A stretch of 43,505 bases of DNA from JBAZWE01 sp041658605 (GCA_041658605.1 JBAZZU010000019.1:1-43505), one strand, 5' to 3'. Shown: positions 25,400 to 34,197, counted from the first letter of the stretch. The notes: generated by a model from the sequence alone, not told the origin. Made by a program: numbers and translations.

Positions 25400-25419
25400 G
25401 CATCAGTGCTGACTGATGC
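25400..25419 (-). promoter_or_regulatory. Leader hairpin of the minus-strand radical SAM unit
   Basis: GCATCAGT (25400-25407) and ACTGATGC (25412-25419) form a perfect 8-bp stem with a 4-nt loop in the 5' leader, just ahead of the TGAGGAG ribosome binding site of the TTG 25377 start. It could control access to that site. Confidence 0.45.
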
Positions 25420-25736
25420 AAACCTGCATAATGTCTGAAAATGTGAGAGAAGAGCGCATCAAGAACCAATGGAAAAAGACCAGTGGAACAAATATATCCC
25501 CGACTTCCCCTCACCCCGAAGCGTGACTAAAGTCTAACAGAGAAATATACCTATTTCCACAGTCTTTATCGCAATGAAGCGGGTTCAGAGCCGGTTATTA
25601 CACGTGGACCGTTTGTCTGGCTTTTGCTTTTCTGCTACGCTGATTTTGCTTTTCTATTCCCGGATGCCGTGAGGCTTTTCCATACGGGCGGCACCTTCTT
25701 CAGGACAGAAAACAATTACAATCAAAATGATAGATC
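25420..25736. other. Divergent intergenic region
   Basis: This 317-nt region lies between the leader of the minus-strand radical SAM unit and the ATG of the plus-strand corrinoid-activator gene. It must hold both promoters, but no element is clear. A pyrimidine-rich stretch (TTTTGCTTTTCTGC...TTTTGCTTTTC) at about 25622-25662 contains a direct repeat of TTTGCTTTTCT. Confidence 0.4.
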
Positions 25737-26957
25737 ATGGCTTCTGAAAACAATCAGGGCGGCGCTGCCGCCGGTAATCCAGGCTACGGCGTTGCCGTCG
25801 ATGTCGGTACTTCGAGTATATGGTCCAGGCTTACGGACCTTGCCGGCGGCGATGTGCTGGACACGCTGGTCGTCCCAAACCCGCAGCAGCAGCACGGCGC
25901 AGATATAGCCAGCCGCCTCGGCCTGGCTTCCGAGGATCCGAAAATACGGGCGATGCTCCACTCCGAGGTCATAGCAACCCTCAACGAATCGATTGACCGG
26001 CTCTGCTCCGATGCCGGTGTCTCGCGGGAGGATGTCACCGAGATAACGGCCGTGGGCAACTCGGCCATGTACGCGTTCCTCCTGGACGTCGATCCGACGC
26101 CTCTCTGCGGCACGCCGTTCAATCTCAAAAGGGCGAAGGACTACTACGGCCCCGCCGGAGAGCTGGGCGTGAACCCTCCGGGCGCGAACCTTTTTATCCC
26201 GGCCCCGATCTTCGGATTTGTCGGCGCGGACGCCCTGGCGGACATCCTTCTGATCGACATGGCGGACAGCGACGACCTCGAGCTGATCGTAGATGTCGGG
26301 ACCAATTGCGAGATGGCGCTGGGAAACCGGGAGAAGATCCTTGTCGCATCGAGCCCGGCCGGACCGGCGTATGAGGATACGCACATGTCATTCGGCCTTT
26401 CGGCGACCGAGGGAGCGATCTACCAGGCGCGGCTGGACGGCGAATCCTTTGAATACTCGGTCGTCGGCGGAGGCGAGCCCAGGGGGATATGCGGCTCGGG
26501 GCTGATCGATATAATCGCCGGGATGAGAAGAAGCGGCTGGGTGGATGAGGGGGGACGACTGCTGCGCGAAGGTCCGGTTGTCGTCGCCGCAGGCGAAGAC
26601 CCGATCACGGTCAGCCAGCATGACATCCGTTCCTTCCAGCTGGTCAAGGCTTCAGTGCACGCCGCGATAGCCGTCCTCCAGAACAAGATCGGCAGTCATT
26701 CCCTTGGGCGTATGCTGATCACGGGGACCTTTGGAAGCTATATCGATCTCGATAACGCGCGCATGCTGAAGATGTTCCCCGACCTTCCCAACGAAAAGAT
26801 AGAAGTCGTTGCCGACGCCGCCTGCCAGGGCGCCGTCCTCATGCTGGGGGAGGCGCACCGCCAGAGGCTCACCAGTATCCGCAAGGGCATCAGGCATGTC
26901 GCACTGCCGCTCGACAGGAGTTTCCAGGACGAGTTCGTCCGTATGATGGCTTTTTAG
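25737..26957 (+). CDS. ASKHA-domain corrinoid activation protein (RACo-like, DUF4445)
   Basis: The 406-residue protein matches the C-terminal ASKHA ATPase part of reductive activators of corrinoid proteins (RACo/RamA-like). ATP-binding loops are visible: AVDVGTSS (20-27), LIVDVGTNCEMAL, and LITGTFGSYIDL. GICGSGLIDIIAGM is a family block. These proteins return inactive Co(II) corrinoids to Co(I) using ATP and electrons. The N-terminal [2Fe-2S] domain of classical RACo is absent here, so an external electron donor is needed. The likely client is the corrinoid protein at 17169. ATG 25737 has no clear Shine-Dalgarno. Confidence 0.82.
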   Translation: MASENNQGGAAAGNPGYGVAVDVGTSSIWSRLTDLAGGDVLDTLVVPNPQQQHGADIASRLGLASEDPKIRAMLHSEVIATLNESIDRLCSDAGVSREDVTEITAVGNSAMYAFLLDVDPTPLCGTPFNLKRAKDYYGPAGELGVNPPGANLFIPAPIFGFVGADALADILLIDMADSDDLELIVDVGTNCEMALGNREKILVASSPAGPAYEDTHMSFGLSATEGAIYQARLDGESFEYSVVGGGEPRGICGSGLIDIIAGMRRSGWVDEGGRLLREGPVVVAAGEDPITVSQHDIRSFQLVKASVHAAIAVLQNKIGSHSLGRMLITGTFGSYIDLDNARMLKMFPDLPNEKIEVVADAACQGAVLMLGEAHRQRLTSIRKGIRHVALPLDRSFQDEFVRMMAF

Positions 26958-27374
26958 GGTCCCGGCGGTCTCCTTCTTTCCGCAGCAGTATCCTCAGCGC
27001 CATGAATAACGCACCCCCTTTTTTTGCTTTCTAATCCCCGATTCATCGAGCTCACCGAAGACTGGATGGAGCATTACTGTGTCGTATTCTGGATATGTAG
27101 TGAATAACTAAAATATCCAAGATAGCTTTGATAGTAAGGTATGTTCAGTTTACATAAACGATGACTTGTTGTTAGATATACGCATAGGTTTTCAGTGGTT
27201 ATAAACAGGATTCCAGGGCTTTGAGGCCAGATCTCTGAACCGTCCGGGTAATCCAGTCGGCCATTGCTGATGTCGCTGACTCTATGAAGAAAATATTTAC
27301 TTCCGGTCACGTCTTTTTGAAGTTTGCATTATTCCAGAAGAGGATAGATAAACAAAGACAAGATACGTGACCGT
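26958..27374. other. AT-rich intergenic region, no gene seen
   Basis: In 417 nt there is no supported ORF. A T7 run at about 27017 has no stem before it, so no terminator is called. The stretch from 27080 to 27300 is clearly richer in A and T than its flanks and may be foreign. Confidence 0.45.
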
Positions 27375-27377
27375 TTG

Positions 27378-28829
27378 ATGCCGGCCAGATACGGGGGCTT
27401 TTTGGAATCAACGTGTAAACGTGGACTTTCGTGGCGGCATATCGCGCGTCTGTTTAATTTCATTGTATTTCTATTTGCCGGCATGTTCTTTTCGCTCGCA
27501 GCAGAGGACATCGCCGAGGCTGCTACAACCCTGCGCATAAGGGATGACTCGGCAGGCGGGGATTGTCTTCAGGCAGGTACATGGGATCCCGGCAGCAGGA
27601 CATGCACGCTGACGGCGGATTCGAACCATCTGTTCATAATCGAAAGCGATGGCGTGACCCTGGACGGAGCCGGCCATACCCTGACCGGCGCCGGGCCTGT
27701 GGACCCGGCATATTTTGTTCCTGGCCCGGATGGGGGAGGCTTCGCGGTTGACGTGACCGGCAGATCCGGGGTAACGGTCAGGAATCTCAACCTGACGCGC
27801 CACGACTACGGGGTCCATCTGAACTATTCGAACAACGTCACGATCACCGGCGTCACGACATCCTTCAGCGGTCTTGCCGGAATCTCCTTAAGCTACTCCG
27901 GCAAAAACACCGTAAGTGGTAACTCAATCGCTAACCCAAATCTGAATACGGGAATATGCATCGGTTATGCCAGCAGTAACAACATCATCACCGATAACCG
28001 GGTTTCCGGAAGCGACAGGGGTATCTATCTTCACGATGGCTCCAACGGCAATGAGATCTCCGGCAACCGGCTCGACGGTAACCTCTGGGGGCTGACCCTC
28101 TGGATCAATGACAGCTACAACCGCGTGGCCGGCAACGATATATCGGGTGGCCTGTACGGCATCTATCTACATAGTTCGAACATCAACAACGATATTTTTG
28201 GCAATACAATCTCGGGCAATGCGACAGGGATCCGGATTGACGCCACAGGCACGAACCACGTCATCAATAACAACCTGCGGGGAAACACGATTCAGGCTTT
28301 GATGACCGGCGCCGGCGGAATCTTTAATCACGTGGCTCCTGAGGGAGGGAACTACTGGGATGATTACGACAGCCCGGCGGAAGGGTGCCATGACGAAAAC
28401 AGTGACAGTTTCTGTGACTCTCCCTATATTTTTTCCGGAGGGGCGGACCAGCTACCCAGGGTTGACCAGTCAGTATGGCCCTGCATCAAGCCCGCGCTTG
28501 CAACGGCTGCCGGCAGGGACTGGTGGGCGTCCTATTCCGAATACCTGGAGAGGGAGCTGTCGGTCGAATATACGATCACCAATCGTGGAATCGCCCACGC
28601 CTACAATGTGGCGATAAACGCGAGCGTCTGCAGCGGCGGGGTCTATGTGACGTCCGCGCTGCCCGTAGATGTTGCCGCGAGCCTGTCCGGCAATTCCGGT
28701 GCAGAGCAGGCGACGCTGAAATACCACGTGCCGGAAGGTATGGCGACGTTCAGAACGGTGATATTCGCGACCGCGGCGGATGGATGTAACGGTATCCATT
28801 ATTATCCGGATGACCTCTCCGGGCATTAG
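27378..28829 (+). CDS. Secreted right-handed beta-helix protein (NosD/CASH-type repeats)
   Basis: The 483-residue product starts with a signal peptide (hydrophobic LFNFIVFLFAGMFFSLAA, about residues 27-44, then AEA). Residues about 90-320 contain many repeats of the form NxISGNxxGIYLxxSxxNxIxGN, the hallmark of right-handed parallel beta helices of the NosD/CASH family, which often bind or cut polysaccharides. The C-terminal quarter is a separate, Cys-containing domain (SVWPCIKPALATAAGRDWWAS onward) of unknown fold. No catalytic residues can be assigned. TTG 27375 directly precedes ATG 27378; the ATG is preferred. Confidence 0.8.
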   Translation: MPARYGGFLESTCKRGLSWRHIARLFNFIVFLFAGMFFSLAAEDIAEAATTLRIRDDSAGGDCLQAGTWDPGSRTCTLTADSNHLFIIESDGVTLDGAGHTLTGAGPVDPAYFVPGPDGGGFAVDVTGRSGVTVRNLNLTRHDYGVHLNYSNNVTITGVTTSFSGLAGISLSYSGKNTVSGNSIANPNLNTGICIGYASSNNIITDNRVSGSDRGIYLHDGSNGNEISGNRLDGNLWGLTLWINDSYNRVAGNDISGGLYGIYLHSSNINNDIFGNTISGNATGIRIDATGTNHVINNNLRGNTIQALMTGAGGIFNHVAPEGGNYWDDYDSPAEGCHDENSDSFCDSPYIFSGGADQLPRVDQSVWPCIKPALATAAGRDWWASYSEYLERELSVEYTITNRGIAHAYNVAINASVCSGGVYVTSALPVDVAASLSGNSGAEQATLKYHVPEGMATFRTVIFATAADGCNGIHYYPDDLSGH

Positions 28830-28918
28830 GCCGGCAGTAGATATTAGTCTGGCAGACGGCACCTGCGGGCCACCTCATTTTTTCACGTCGCCTCTGCATG
28901 GGTATCGAATTCATACAT

Positions 28919-28948
28919 TTGGCGAAGGTGCGGAAAAACAGCTAAGAT
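28919..28948 (+). promoter_or_regulatory. Candidate promoter of lepB
   Basis: TTGGCG (28919-28924), an 18-nt spacer, and TAAGAT (28943-28948). The -10 is identical to the one proposed for pdxS. lepB begins 67 nt downstream. Confidence 0.4.
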
Positions 28949-29014
28949 GAAAAGGATGTATCAAGTCGATGGCTGGTCGGCGGCCGCCCCCTGAACCTGG
29001 AATCGAAAAGCAAT

Positions 29015-29770
29015 ATGACAGAACATAACTCGGGAAACCGATTCGAAGATCCCCATAACAGCGGGGATAAAAATCCAGGTTCACAGATACCATCGGACGG
29101 CCGGGTAAACGGCGACGGCGGCTGGGTATCGCATCCCCCGGCCCAATGGACTCCGGCGCCCAGGGTGGATTATCCTGATTCAACCGCAGGGCCGGGTACT
29201 CCTCTGGAGCACCAGGCGGAATCTTCTCCGCAAACCAGAAACAGCAGCTGGTACTCTCCCAGAAGGCTTCTTCGCGATCTGATCATACCTCTGGTCTTTG
29301 CTTTTGCCCTGGCAATGATCGTGCAGGCGACAGTGGCAAAGCCGTATCAGATTCCTTCTCCATCGATGTACCCCACGATTCAGGTTTTTGATCGCATTCT
29401 GGCCAACCGTTTGATATACCGCTTTCATGGAGTCCAGCGCGGCGATGTCATCGTTTTCAGGCCGCCAGTGGCCATCGATCCGGAGACTCCCTATGTCAAG
29501 CGCGTGGCGGGTCTGCCGGGCGAGACCGTTGAGATCCGCGGCGGGAAGACTATCGTGAACGGCGAGGAATTCGTCGTGGAAAAAGCCGCCAATCCTTCCT
29601 ATACAAGGCCCGCTGAGGTCGTGCCGGAAGGCATGCTGTTCGTGCTTGGCGACAACCGCAACGAGAGCCAGGACAGCCATATCTGGGGCTACGTCCCCGT
29701 CGACAATGTCATCGGCCGGGCAGATGTGATCTACTGGCCGCCAGAACACATGCAAACGCTGGGGAACTGA
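29015..29770 (+). CDS. lepB: Signal peptidase I
   Basis: This membrane-bound Ser/Lys protease removes signal peptides from exported proteins. It has 251 residues. An unusually long hydrophilic, Pro/Ser/Asn-rich cytoplasmic segment (1-85) precedes a single membrane helix (about 88-108). The catalytic Ser is S117 in IPSPSMYPT and the general base Lys is K162 in YVKRVAGLPGE; box E GDNRNESQDSHIWG is intact. The disordered N-terminal extension is typical of actinobacterial enzymes. The upstream beta-helix protein and the glycoside hydrolase are possible clients. Confidence 0.95.
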   Translation: MTEHNSGNRFEDPHNSGDKNPGSQIPSDGRVNGDGGWVSHPPAQWTPAPRVDYPDSTAGPGTPLEHQAESSPQTRNSSWYSPRRLLRDLIIPLVFAFALAMIVQATVAKPYQIPSPSMYPTIQVFDRILANRLIYRFHGVQRGDVIVFRPPVAIDPETPYVKRVAGLPGETVEIRGGKTIVNGEEFVVEKAANPSYTRPAEVVPEGMLFVLGDNRNESQDSHIWGYVPVDNVIGRADVIYWPPEHMQTLGN

Positions 29771-29802
29771 ACCAGATCCGAAACCCGAAAGGCGCTCCCT
29801 GC

Positions 29803-30696
29803 ATGCATATGCTGGGCGTCCATATCAGAACCGGCGGCGGCCTGTCGGCCGCTGCCCGCCATGCTGACGCAATCGGCTCCACCTCCTTCCAGATCATGTC
29901 GGGAAACCCCTCCGCGTGGAATCCTGGCGCACTGGATGCCGCGCAGGCCGAAAAATACCGCGGGCTCGTGGCGGAAAAAAAACTGGGGCCCGTCTTCCTC
30001 CACGCGGGCTATCTGATCAACCTCTCCTGCCGCACGGGCAGAAACGCGCCCATCTACGCCAAGTCCATCAAGCTGCTTCAGGAAAACATAGAAAGGGCCG
30101 CGGTCCTTGGCTGCGAATACGTGGTCGTGCACATGGGAAGCAGGCGGGGGACCGCGCCCGGCAAGGCGCTCAAGGCTCTGGTGGACGGAATCAGCCGCCT
30201 GCATCCGACGGTCGCCAAAAGGCTGCATGAAAGTATCGGGCCCTCCGGACCGCCGATGTTACTCCTGGAAAACAGCGCTGGCTCCGGAGATACGGTGGGC
30301 GCCAGTTTCGAAGAGCTGGGAGAGGTGCTGGGCGCCGTAGAAGAGCGCGGCGTGGAAATGCCGCTGGGGATCTGCCTGGATACGGCCCATATGTGGGGGG
30401 CCGGTTATGACCTGTCAACGAAAAAACGTGTTGATACCATAGTGGAAGATTTTGACCGAATCGTGGGAATAGACCGTCTGTGGCTGGTCCACTTCAACGA
30501 CTCGCCCGTGGAGCGGGGCTCAAGGCGTGACAAGCACGAGCATATCGGCTGTGGCCTCATCCCGATGGCCGGGCTCCGCGCTTTCGCGCGCCACAGGAAA
30601 TTGTGCCGGGTGCCGCTGATCATGGAGACCGCGGGAAACACCAGCCCCACCGACGAGAAGCGCATGGCCGACCTGCGGGCGCTTGCCGGCGATTAG
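29803..30696 (+). CDS. nfo: Deoxyribonuclease IV (AP endonuclease IV)
   Basis: This TIM-barrel enzyme cuts 5' of abasic sites in base excision repair using three metal ions. It has 297 residues. Metal-ligand motifs in order are FLHAGY, VVHMGS, LLLENSAGSG, CLDTAHMWGAGYD, HFNDS, KHEHIGCG and METAG, matching signatures 1 to 3 of the family. The gene starts 32 nt after lepB and may share its transcript. The 3' end faces rpiR with only 12 nt between the stops. Confidence 0.93.
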   Translation: MHMLGVHIRTGGGLSAAARHADAIGSTSFQIMSGNPSAWNPGALDAAQAEKYRGLVAEKKLGPVFLHAGYLINLSCRTGRNAPIYAKSIKLLQENIERAAVLGCEYVVVHMGSRRGTAPGKALKALVDGISRLHPTVAKRLHESIGPSGPPMLLLENSAGSGDTVGASFEELGEVLGAVEERGVEMPLGICLDTAHMWGAGYDLSTKKRVDTIVEDFDRIVGIDRLWLVHFNDSPVERGSRRDKHEHIGCGLIPMAGLRAFARHRKLCRVPLIMETAGNTSPTDEKRMADLRALAGD

Positions 30697-30708
30697 CCGG
30701 GCATGGCC

Positions 30709-31584
30709 TTAAAGCCAGCCCGAGTTCAGCGGCAGGCTGTGCAGGCGTGAGATATTTGCATCGTAGCCGCGCTTATTGCGCGCGTAAAGCGCGGACACCA
30801 GGGCGTTGACGATACTGAAAGCGCCTACGAGCGAGGGTGCGAACGAGGTCGAATCAAGGTAGCAATAGAGGTTCCTGTCGGCATGTTTGGCGACTTCGGA
30901 GAGCGTGTTGTCGCTGATGCCAACGGACACCGTTCCCCTCTCTCCCGCGGCCTTGATCAGCCTCAGCAGGAACTGGTGCGCGGTCTTGAAGCCGACCGCG
31001 ACAAGCACCGAGTTCTCCCCCATGTCGGAGACCGCCGCCACCGAATCCTCTGTGCTGCTGGTCACGCAGACCACCGGCAGCCCCATGATCACAAGATAAT
31101 AGCGCAGGTAGTCGACGACGATGGCCGCCTCCGATATACCCGCGACGACGATCGTATCGGCTTTCTCAATCAGTTCGACGATGCCCAGGAAGTCATCCGT
31201 GTGATTGCGTTTCATCGTCTCTTCCAGGATGTTGACGTCCGTCCGCACCGCCCTTCCCGAAAAATCATCGTCGACGGGAAAGTGCAGCTGGCCGTCGATG
31301 CCGGTCTCGGCGGGAGATGATAGCAGCCGGTGTTCTTCCCAGGCGGTCTTCATCATCTCGGAATAGCCGGAGAAGCCCAGGAATTGAGCAAAACGGACGA
31401 CGGTGGAACTGGTCGTACTGGTACGGACAGCCAGTTCCTGCGCGGACATGAAGGGCGCTTCGGAGAGGTGGTCGATCAGGTAACGGGCAATGCCCTTTCT
31501 TGACCTGGAGAAAGTTTCGAATTCATCCTGCAGGGCACGCAACAGACTGCCGTTGCCTGCCCCTGCTTTACGCTTCGCCACCAT
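30709..31584 (-). CDS. MurR/RpiR-family transcriptional regulator
   Basis: The 291-residue protein has an N-terminal RpiR helix-turn-helix domain (about 15-90; AQELAVRTSTTSSTVVRFAQFLGFSGYSEM) and a C-terminal SIS sugar-phosphate binding domain (about 130-265; VAGISEAAIVVDYLRYYL, VTSSTEDSVAAV). Such regulators sense phosphorylated sugars and control nearby catabolic or cell wall genes. No sugar operon adjoins it, so its target is unknown. Its start lies close to a REP-like palindrome pair. No operator is apparent. Confidence 0.9.
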   Translation of the reverse strand: MVAKRKAGAGNGSLLRALQDEFETFSRSRKGIARYLIDHLSEAPFMSAQELAVRTSTTSSTVVRFAQFLGFSGYSEMMKTAWEEHRLLSSPAETGIDGQLHFPVDDDFSGRAVRTDVNILEETMKRNHTDDFLGIVELIEKADTIVVAGISEAAIVVDYLRYYLVIMGLPVVCVTSSTEDSVAAVSDMGENSVLVAVGFKTAHQFLLRLIKAAGERGTVSVGISDNTLSEVAKHADRNLYCYLDSTSFAPSLVGAFSIVNALVSALYARNKRGYDANISRLHSLPLNSGWL

Positions 31585-31625
31585 GGTGAGGAAAGGTTAT
31601 AACAGCGGCAAAAAAGTTGCAATTA

Positions 31626-31732
31626 ACCGGATTGGGACACCCGGATTGGAACCGGATTGGGACACCTTACTTAATTCCCCATAACAGTTTCAGAATTCGG
31701 CCGGGTTTGCAGGAATTAAGTAAGGTGTCCCA
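31626..31732. repeat. REP-like inverted repeat and direct repeats
   Basis: A 20-nt arm beginning GGGACACCTTACTTAATT (31659-31678) is perfectly complementary to 31712-31731, with a 33-nt spacer; one flanking base pair extends it. Immediately before, ACCGGATTGGGACACC occurs twice (31626-31641 and 31651-31666). A near copy of the arm, 18 of 20 identical, is at 34095-34114. It fills the gap between guaB3 and rpiR and could also act as a transcription barrier, but it has no T-run. Confidence 0.85.
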
Positions 31733-31739
31733 GAGTTTC

Positions 31740-32897
31740 CTACCCCATTCCTACATCCTGCTCCTTCTGGAGCTTCTTGCCCTCGGTCTGCAGCGACGGG
31801 GCCACCATGACCTCGGCCTTCTGGAAAGCCTGGATGTTCTCGTAGCCGCAGGTTGCCATCGATGTCTTCAGGGCGCCGAAGAGGTTGAGCGTGCCATCGT
31901 TCTCCGTGGCGGGTCCGACCAGGATCGATTTCAGCGACGCCACCTGGTTGGTTTTCACGCGGGTGCCACGTGGCAGTTGCGGGTGGAACGTGGCCATGCC
32001 CCAGTGATAACCGCGTCCGGGCGCCTCATTTGCCCGTGAGAGGGGCGAGCCGATCATCACGGCGTCGGCGCCGCAGGCGATGGCCTTGCAGATATCGCCA
32101 CCGGTGCGCATGCCGCCGTCGGCGATGACCTGGACATAGTCGCCGGTGTCGAGCAGATGCTGGATCCGCGCCGCCGCTGCGTCGGCTATAGCAGTAGCCT
32201 GGGGGACGCCGATGCCCAGCACACCGCGGGTGGTGCAGGCAGCGCCCGGTCCAACACCCACGAGTACGCCGAAAGCGCCGGTGCGCATCAGGTGGAGAGC
32301 GGTGGTATATGAGGCGCAGCCGCCGACTATGACGGGAATCGGCACCTCGGCAATGAATTTCTTCAGGTTGAGCGGCTCGACGATCGAGCTTACGTGTTCG
32401 GCGCTGACGACAGTGCCCTGGATGATAAGCACGTCGAGACCGGCGTCGATCACGGTCTTGTAGTACTGGGTGACTTTCTGGGGGGTCAGCGAGGCGGCGG
32501 CAAGGACGCCCTGGCTCTTGATCTCCTTGATCCGCTGGGCGATCAGTTCTTCCTTGACCGGCTCCTGGTAGATCTTCTGGAGTCCGGCGGTCGCCTCGAC
32601 GGCCGAAAGTTTTGCGATTTTCTCAAGTTGTTCGTCTGCGTTCTCGAAGCGGGTCTGGATGCCCTCGAGGTTGAGTACGGCCAGGCCGCCGATCCTGCCC
32701 ATGGCGACGGCGAAATTCGTGTCAACGACGCCATCCATGGCTGAGGCCAGGCAGGGGAGTTCCAGTTTGTGCTTGCCGATGGACCAGGTTATATCCACGT
32801 CCTCCACGTCACGGGTCCTGCGGCTGGGGACGATGGCGATATCGTCCAGCCCGTAAGCTCTTCTGCCTTTTTTACCTCGTCCGATTTCGACTTCCAT
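31740..32897 (-). CDS. guaB3: GuaB3 family IMP dehydrogenase-related protein
   Basis: This 385-residue TIM-barrel protein of the IMPDH/GMP reductase superfamily begins EVEIGRGKKGRRAYGLDDIAIVPSRRTRD, diagnostic of the GuaB3 class found mainly in Actinomycetota and Cyanobacteria. The catalytic Cys loop GVGPGAACTTRGVLG and the flap-like region IADGGMRTGGDICKAIACGADAVMIGSPL are present. CBS domains are lacking. Its biochemical role has long been uncertain; a GMP reductase-like or IMPDH-like reaction is expected. ATG 32897 is chosen over the upstream in-frame codons because GGAGGG lies about 4 nt before it and homologues start there. Confidence 0.9.
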   Translation of the reverse strand: MEVEIGRGKKGRRAYGLDDIAIVPSRRTRDVEDVDITWSIGKHKLELPCLASAMDGVVDTNFAVAMGRIGGLAVLNLEGIQTRFENADEQLEKIAKLSAVEATAGLQKIYQEPVKEELIAQRIKEIKSQGVLAAASLTPQKVTQYYKTVIDAGLDVLIIQGTVVSAEHVSSIVEPLNLKKFIAEVPIPVIVGGCASYTTALHLMRTGAFGVLVGVGPGAACTTRGVLGIGVPQATAIADAAAARIQHLLDTGDYVQVIADGGMRTGGDICKAIACGADAVMIGSPLSRANEAPGRGYHWGMATFHPQLPRGTRVKTNQVASLKSILVGPATENDGTLNLFGALKTSMATCGYENIQAFQKAEVMVAPSLQTEGKKLQKEQDVGMG

Positions 32898-32969
32898 GAA
32901 CCCTCCGGGGAGCAAATTTAACTGGAAAACTACGCCCGCGGCCCATTTCAGAGCTTTAGGTTACGGGGG

Positions 32970-32998
32970 ATGCTATACCCTGCAATTACACTTTTCAA
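32970..32998 (-). promoter_or_regulatory. Sigma-70-type promoter of guaB3
   Basis: On the minus strand TTGAAA (complement of 32993-32998), a 17-nt spacer, and TAGCAT (complement of 32970-32975). It is about 73 nt before the guaB3 ATG. Confidence 0.5.
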
Positions 32999-33105
32999 CC
33001 CGGGCGGGAAGCGCAAAGGCAGTCATACGCGCCATTCCACCTTTATTTGACGGCGCTCCGGGTCATACCGTCCGCGGCGGCATCGATAACGCCGCGCGCC
33101 TGAAT

Positions 33106-33134
33106 TTGTAAGCCCCCCGGCAGTTGGATAAGAT
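33106..33134 (+). promoter_or_regulatory. Candidate promoter of pdxS
   Basis: TTGTAA (33106-33111), exactly 17 nt, and TAAGAT (33129-33134). pdxS begins 33 nt later with a GGAGG ribosome binding site between. Confidence 0.5.
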
Positions 33135-33167
33135 GTTTACACGCAATTTACGGAGGTTTTTCAGAAT

Positions 33168-34058
33168 ATGAGCGATATGAAGATAGGCACAATGACAGTC
33201 AAGGCGGGGCTCGCCGAGATGCTCAAGGGCGGCGTCATCATGGACGTAACCAACGCCGAGCAGGCAAAGATCGCCGAGGAGGCGGGGGCCTGCGCCGTCA
33301 TGGCGCTCGAGCGTGTTCCGTCCGATATCCGCGCCGACGGTGGCGTTGCCCGCATGTCGGACCCGGAGAAGATCACGGAGATACAGGCAGCCGTGACCAT
33401 ACCGGTTATGGCCAAGGCCCGCATCGGCCATTTCGTCGAGGCGCAGATACTGCAATCGCTCGAAGTCGACTACATCGACGAGAGCGAAGTGCTGACTCCA
33501 GCCGACGAGGCAAACCACATCAACAAATGGAAGTTCACAGTGCCGTTCGTCTGCGGCGCCGTCAATCTGGGCGAGGCGCTCAGGCGTATCTCTGAAGGTG
33601 CGGCGATGATCCGTACCAAAGGCGAGGCCGGCACCGGCAATGTCGTGGAAGCAGTGCGCCATATGCGCGCGATCACCGGCGAGATCAGGCAGCTCGCAGC
33701 CATGGATGAGGACGAGCTGTTCAAGGCCGCCAAGGAGTTGCGCTCGCCGATCGAGCTGGTTCAGTGGGTGGCCAGCAATGGAAGACTTCCGGTGGTCAAC
33801 TTCTCCGCCGGCGGACTGGCGACTCCCGCCGACGCCGCACTGATGATGCAGCTTGGGGCCGAAGGCGTCTTCGTGGGCTCGGGCATTTTCAAGAGCGAGG
33901 ACCCGGCAGGCCGCGGCAAGGCCATTGTCGAGGCGACCACGCATTACAAAGACCCGGAAGTGCTTGCCCGGGTCTCCACCGGTCTGAAAAAAGCCATGAT
34001 CGGCATGGAGATAAAAGAGATCCCCGAGGAAGACCTGCTGCAGCACCGCGGCTGGTAA
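33168..34058 (+). CDS. pdxS: Pyridoxal 5'-phosphate synthase subunit PdxS
   Basis: This subunit makes PLP from ribose 5-phosphate, glyceraldehyde 3-phosphate and ammonia supplied by PdxT. It has 296 residues and is highly conserved. Catalytic lysines are K83 in PVMAKARIGH and K151 in IRTKGEAGTGN; D26 in VIMDVTNAEQA is also present. ATG 33168 follows GGAGG at a normal distance. pdxT lies 140 nt downstream, separated by a repeat copy, a terminator and its own -10. Confidence 0.97.
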   Translation: MSDMKIGTMTVKAGLAEMLKGGVIMDVTNAEQAKIAEEAGACAVMALERVPSDIRADGGVARMSDPEKITEIQAAVTIPVMAKARIGHFVEAQILQSLEVDYIDESEVLTPADEANHINKWKFTVPFVCGAVNLGEALRRISEGAAMIRTKGEAGTGNVVEAVRHMRAITGEIRQLAAMDEDELFKAAKELRSPIELVQWVASNGRLPVVNFSAGGLATPADAALMMQLGAEGVFVGSGIFKSEDPAGRGKAIVEATTHYKDPEVLARVSTGLKKAMIGMEIKEIPEEDLLQHRGW

Positions 34059-34094
34059 CCGGGGTCGCACCCGGGATACTTTGTGCTAAATCCC

Positions 34095-34114
34095 GGGACA
34101 CCTTACTGAACTCC
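34095..34114. repeat. Second copy of the GGGACACCTTACT repeat arm
   Basis: 18 of 20 bases match the arm at 31659-31678, here flanked by CCCGGG on both sides, which makes a short imperfect palindrome. It lies just after pdxS. Confidence 0.7.
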
Positions 34115-34150
34115 CGGGTACGTGGACAGGATAATTCCCGCAGATTGAGG

Positions 34151-34171
34151 CGGCCCTTCGGGGCCGTTTTT
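34151..34171 (+). terminator. Intrinsic terminator between pdxS and pdxT
   Basis: CGGCCC (34151-34156) and GGGCCG (34161-34166) pair around a TTCG tetraloop and run into TTTTT (34167-34171). This would separate the pdxS and pdxT transcripts wholly or partly. Confidence 0.8.
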
Positions 34172-34180
34172 CATTTGTGG

Positions 34181-34186
34181 GATAAT
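34181..34186 (+). promoter_or_regulatory. Candidate -10 element of pdxT
   Basis: GATAAT ends 11 nt before the pdxT ATG, so a transcript starting 6-7 nt downstream would have a leader of only about five bases. No Shine-Dalgarno is seen, consistent with near-leaderless translation. Confidence 0.45.
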
Positions 34187-34197
34187 GGAATGCGAAA

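Noticed and set aside
27074..27310. 78-codon minus-strand frame in the AT-rich gap
   Set aside because: It has no ribosome binding site, no domain and no sign of coding bias.
30690..30735. Bidirectional terminator between nfo and rpiR
   Set aside because: GGGC.TGGC and GCCA.GCCC can pair, but no T-run follows on either strand.
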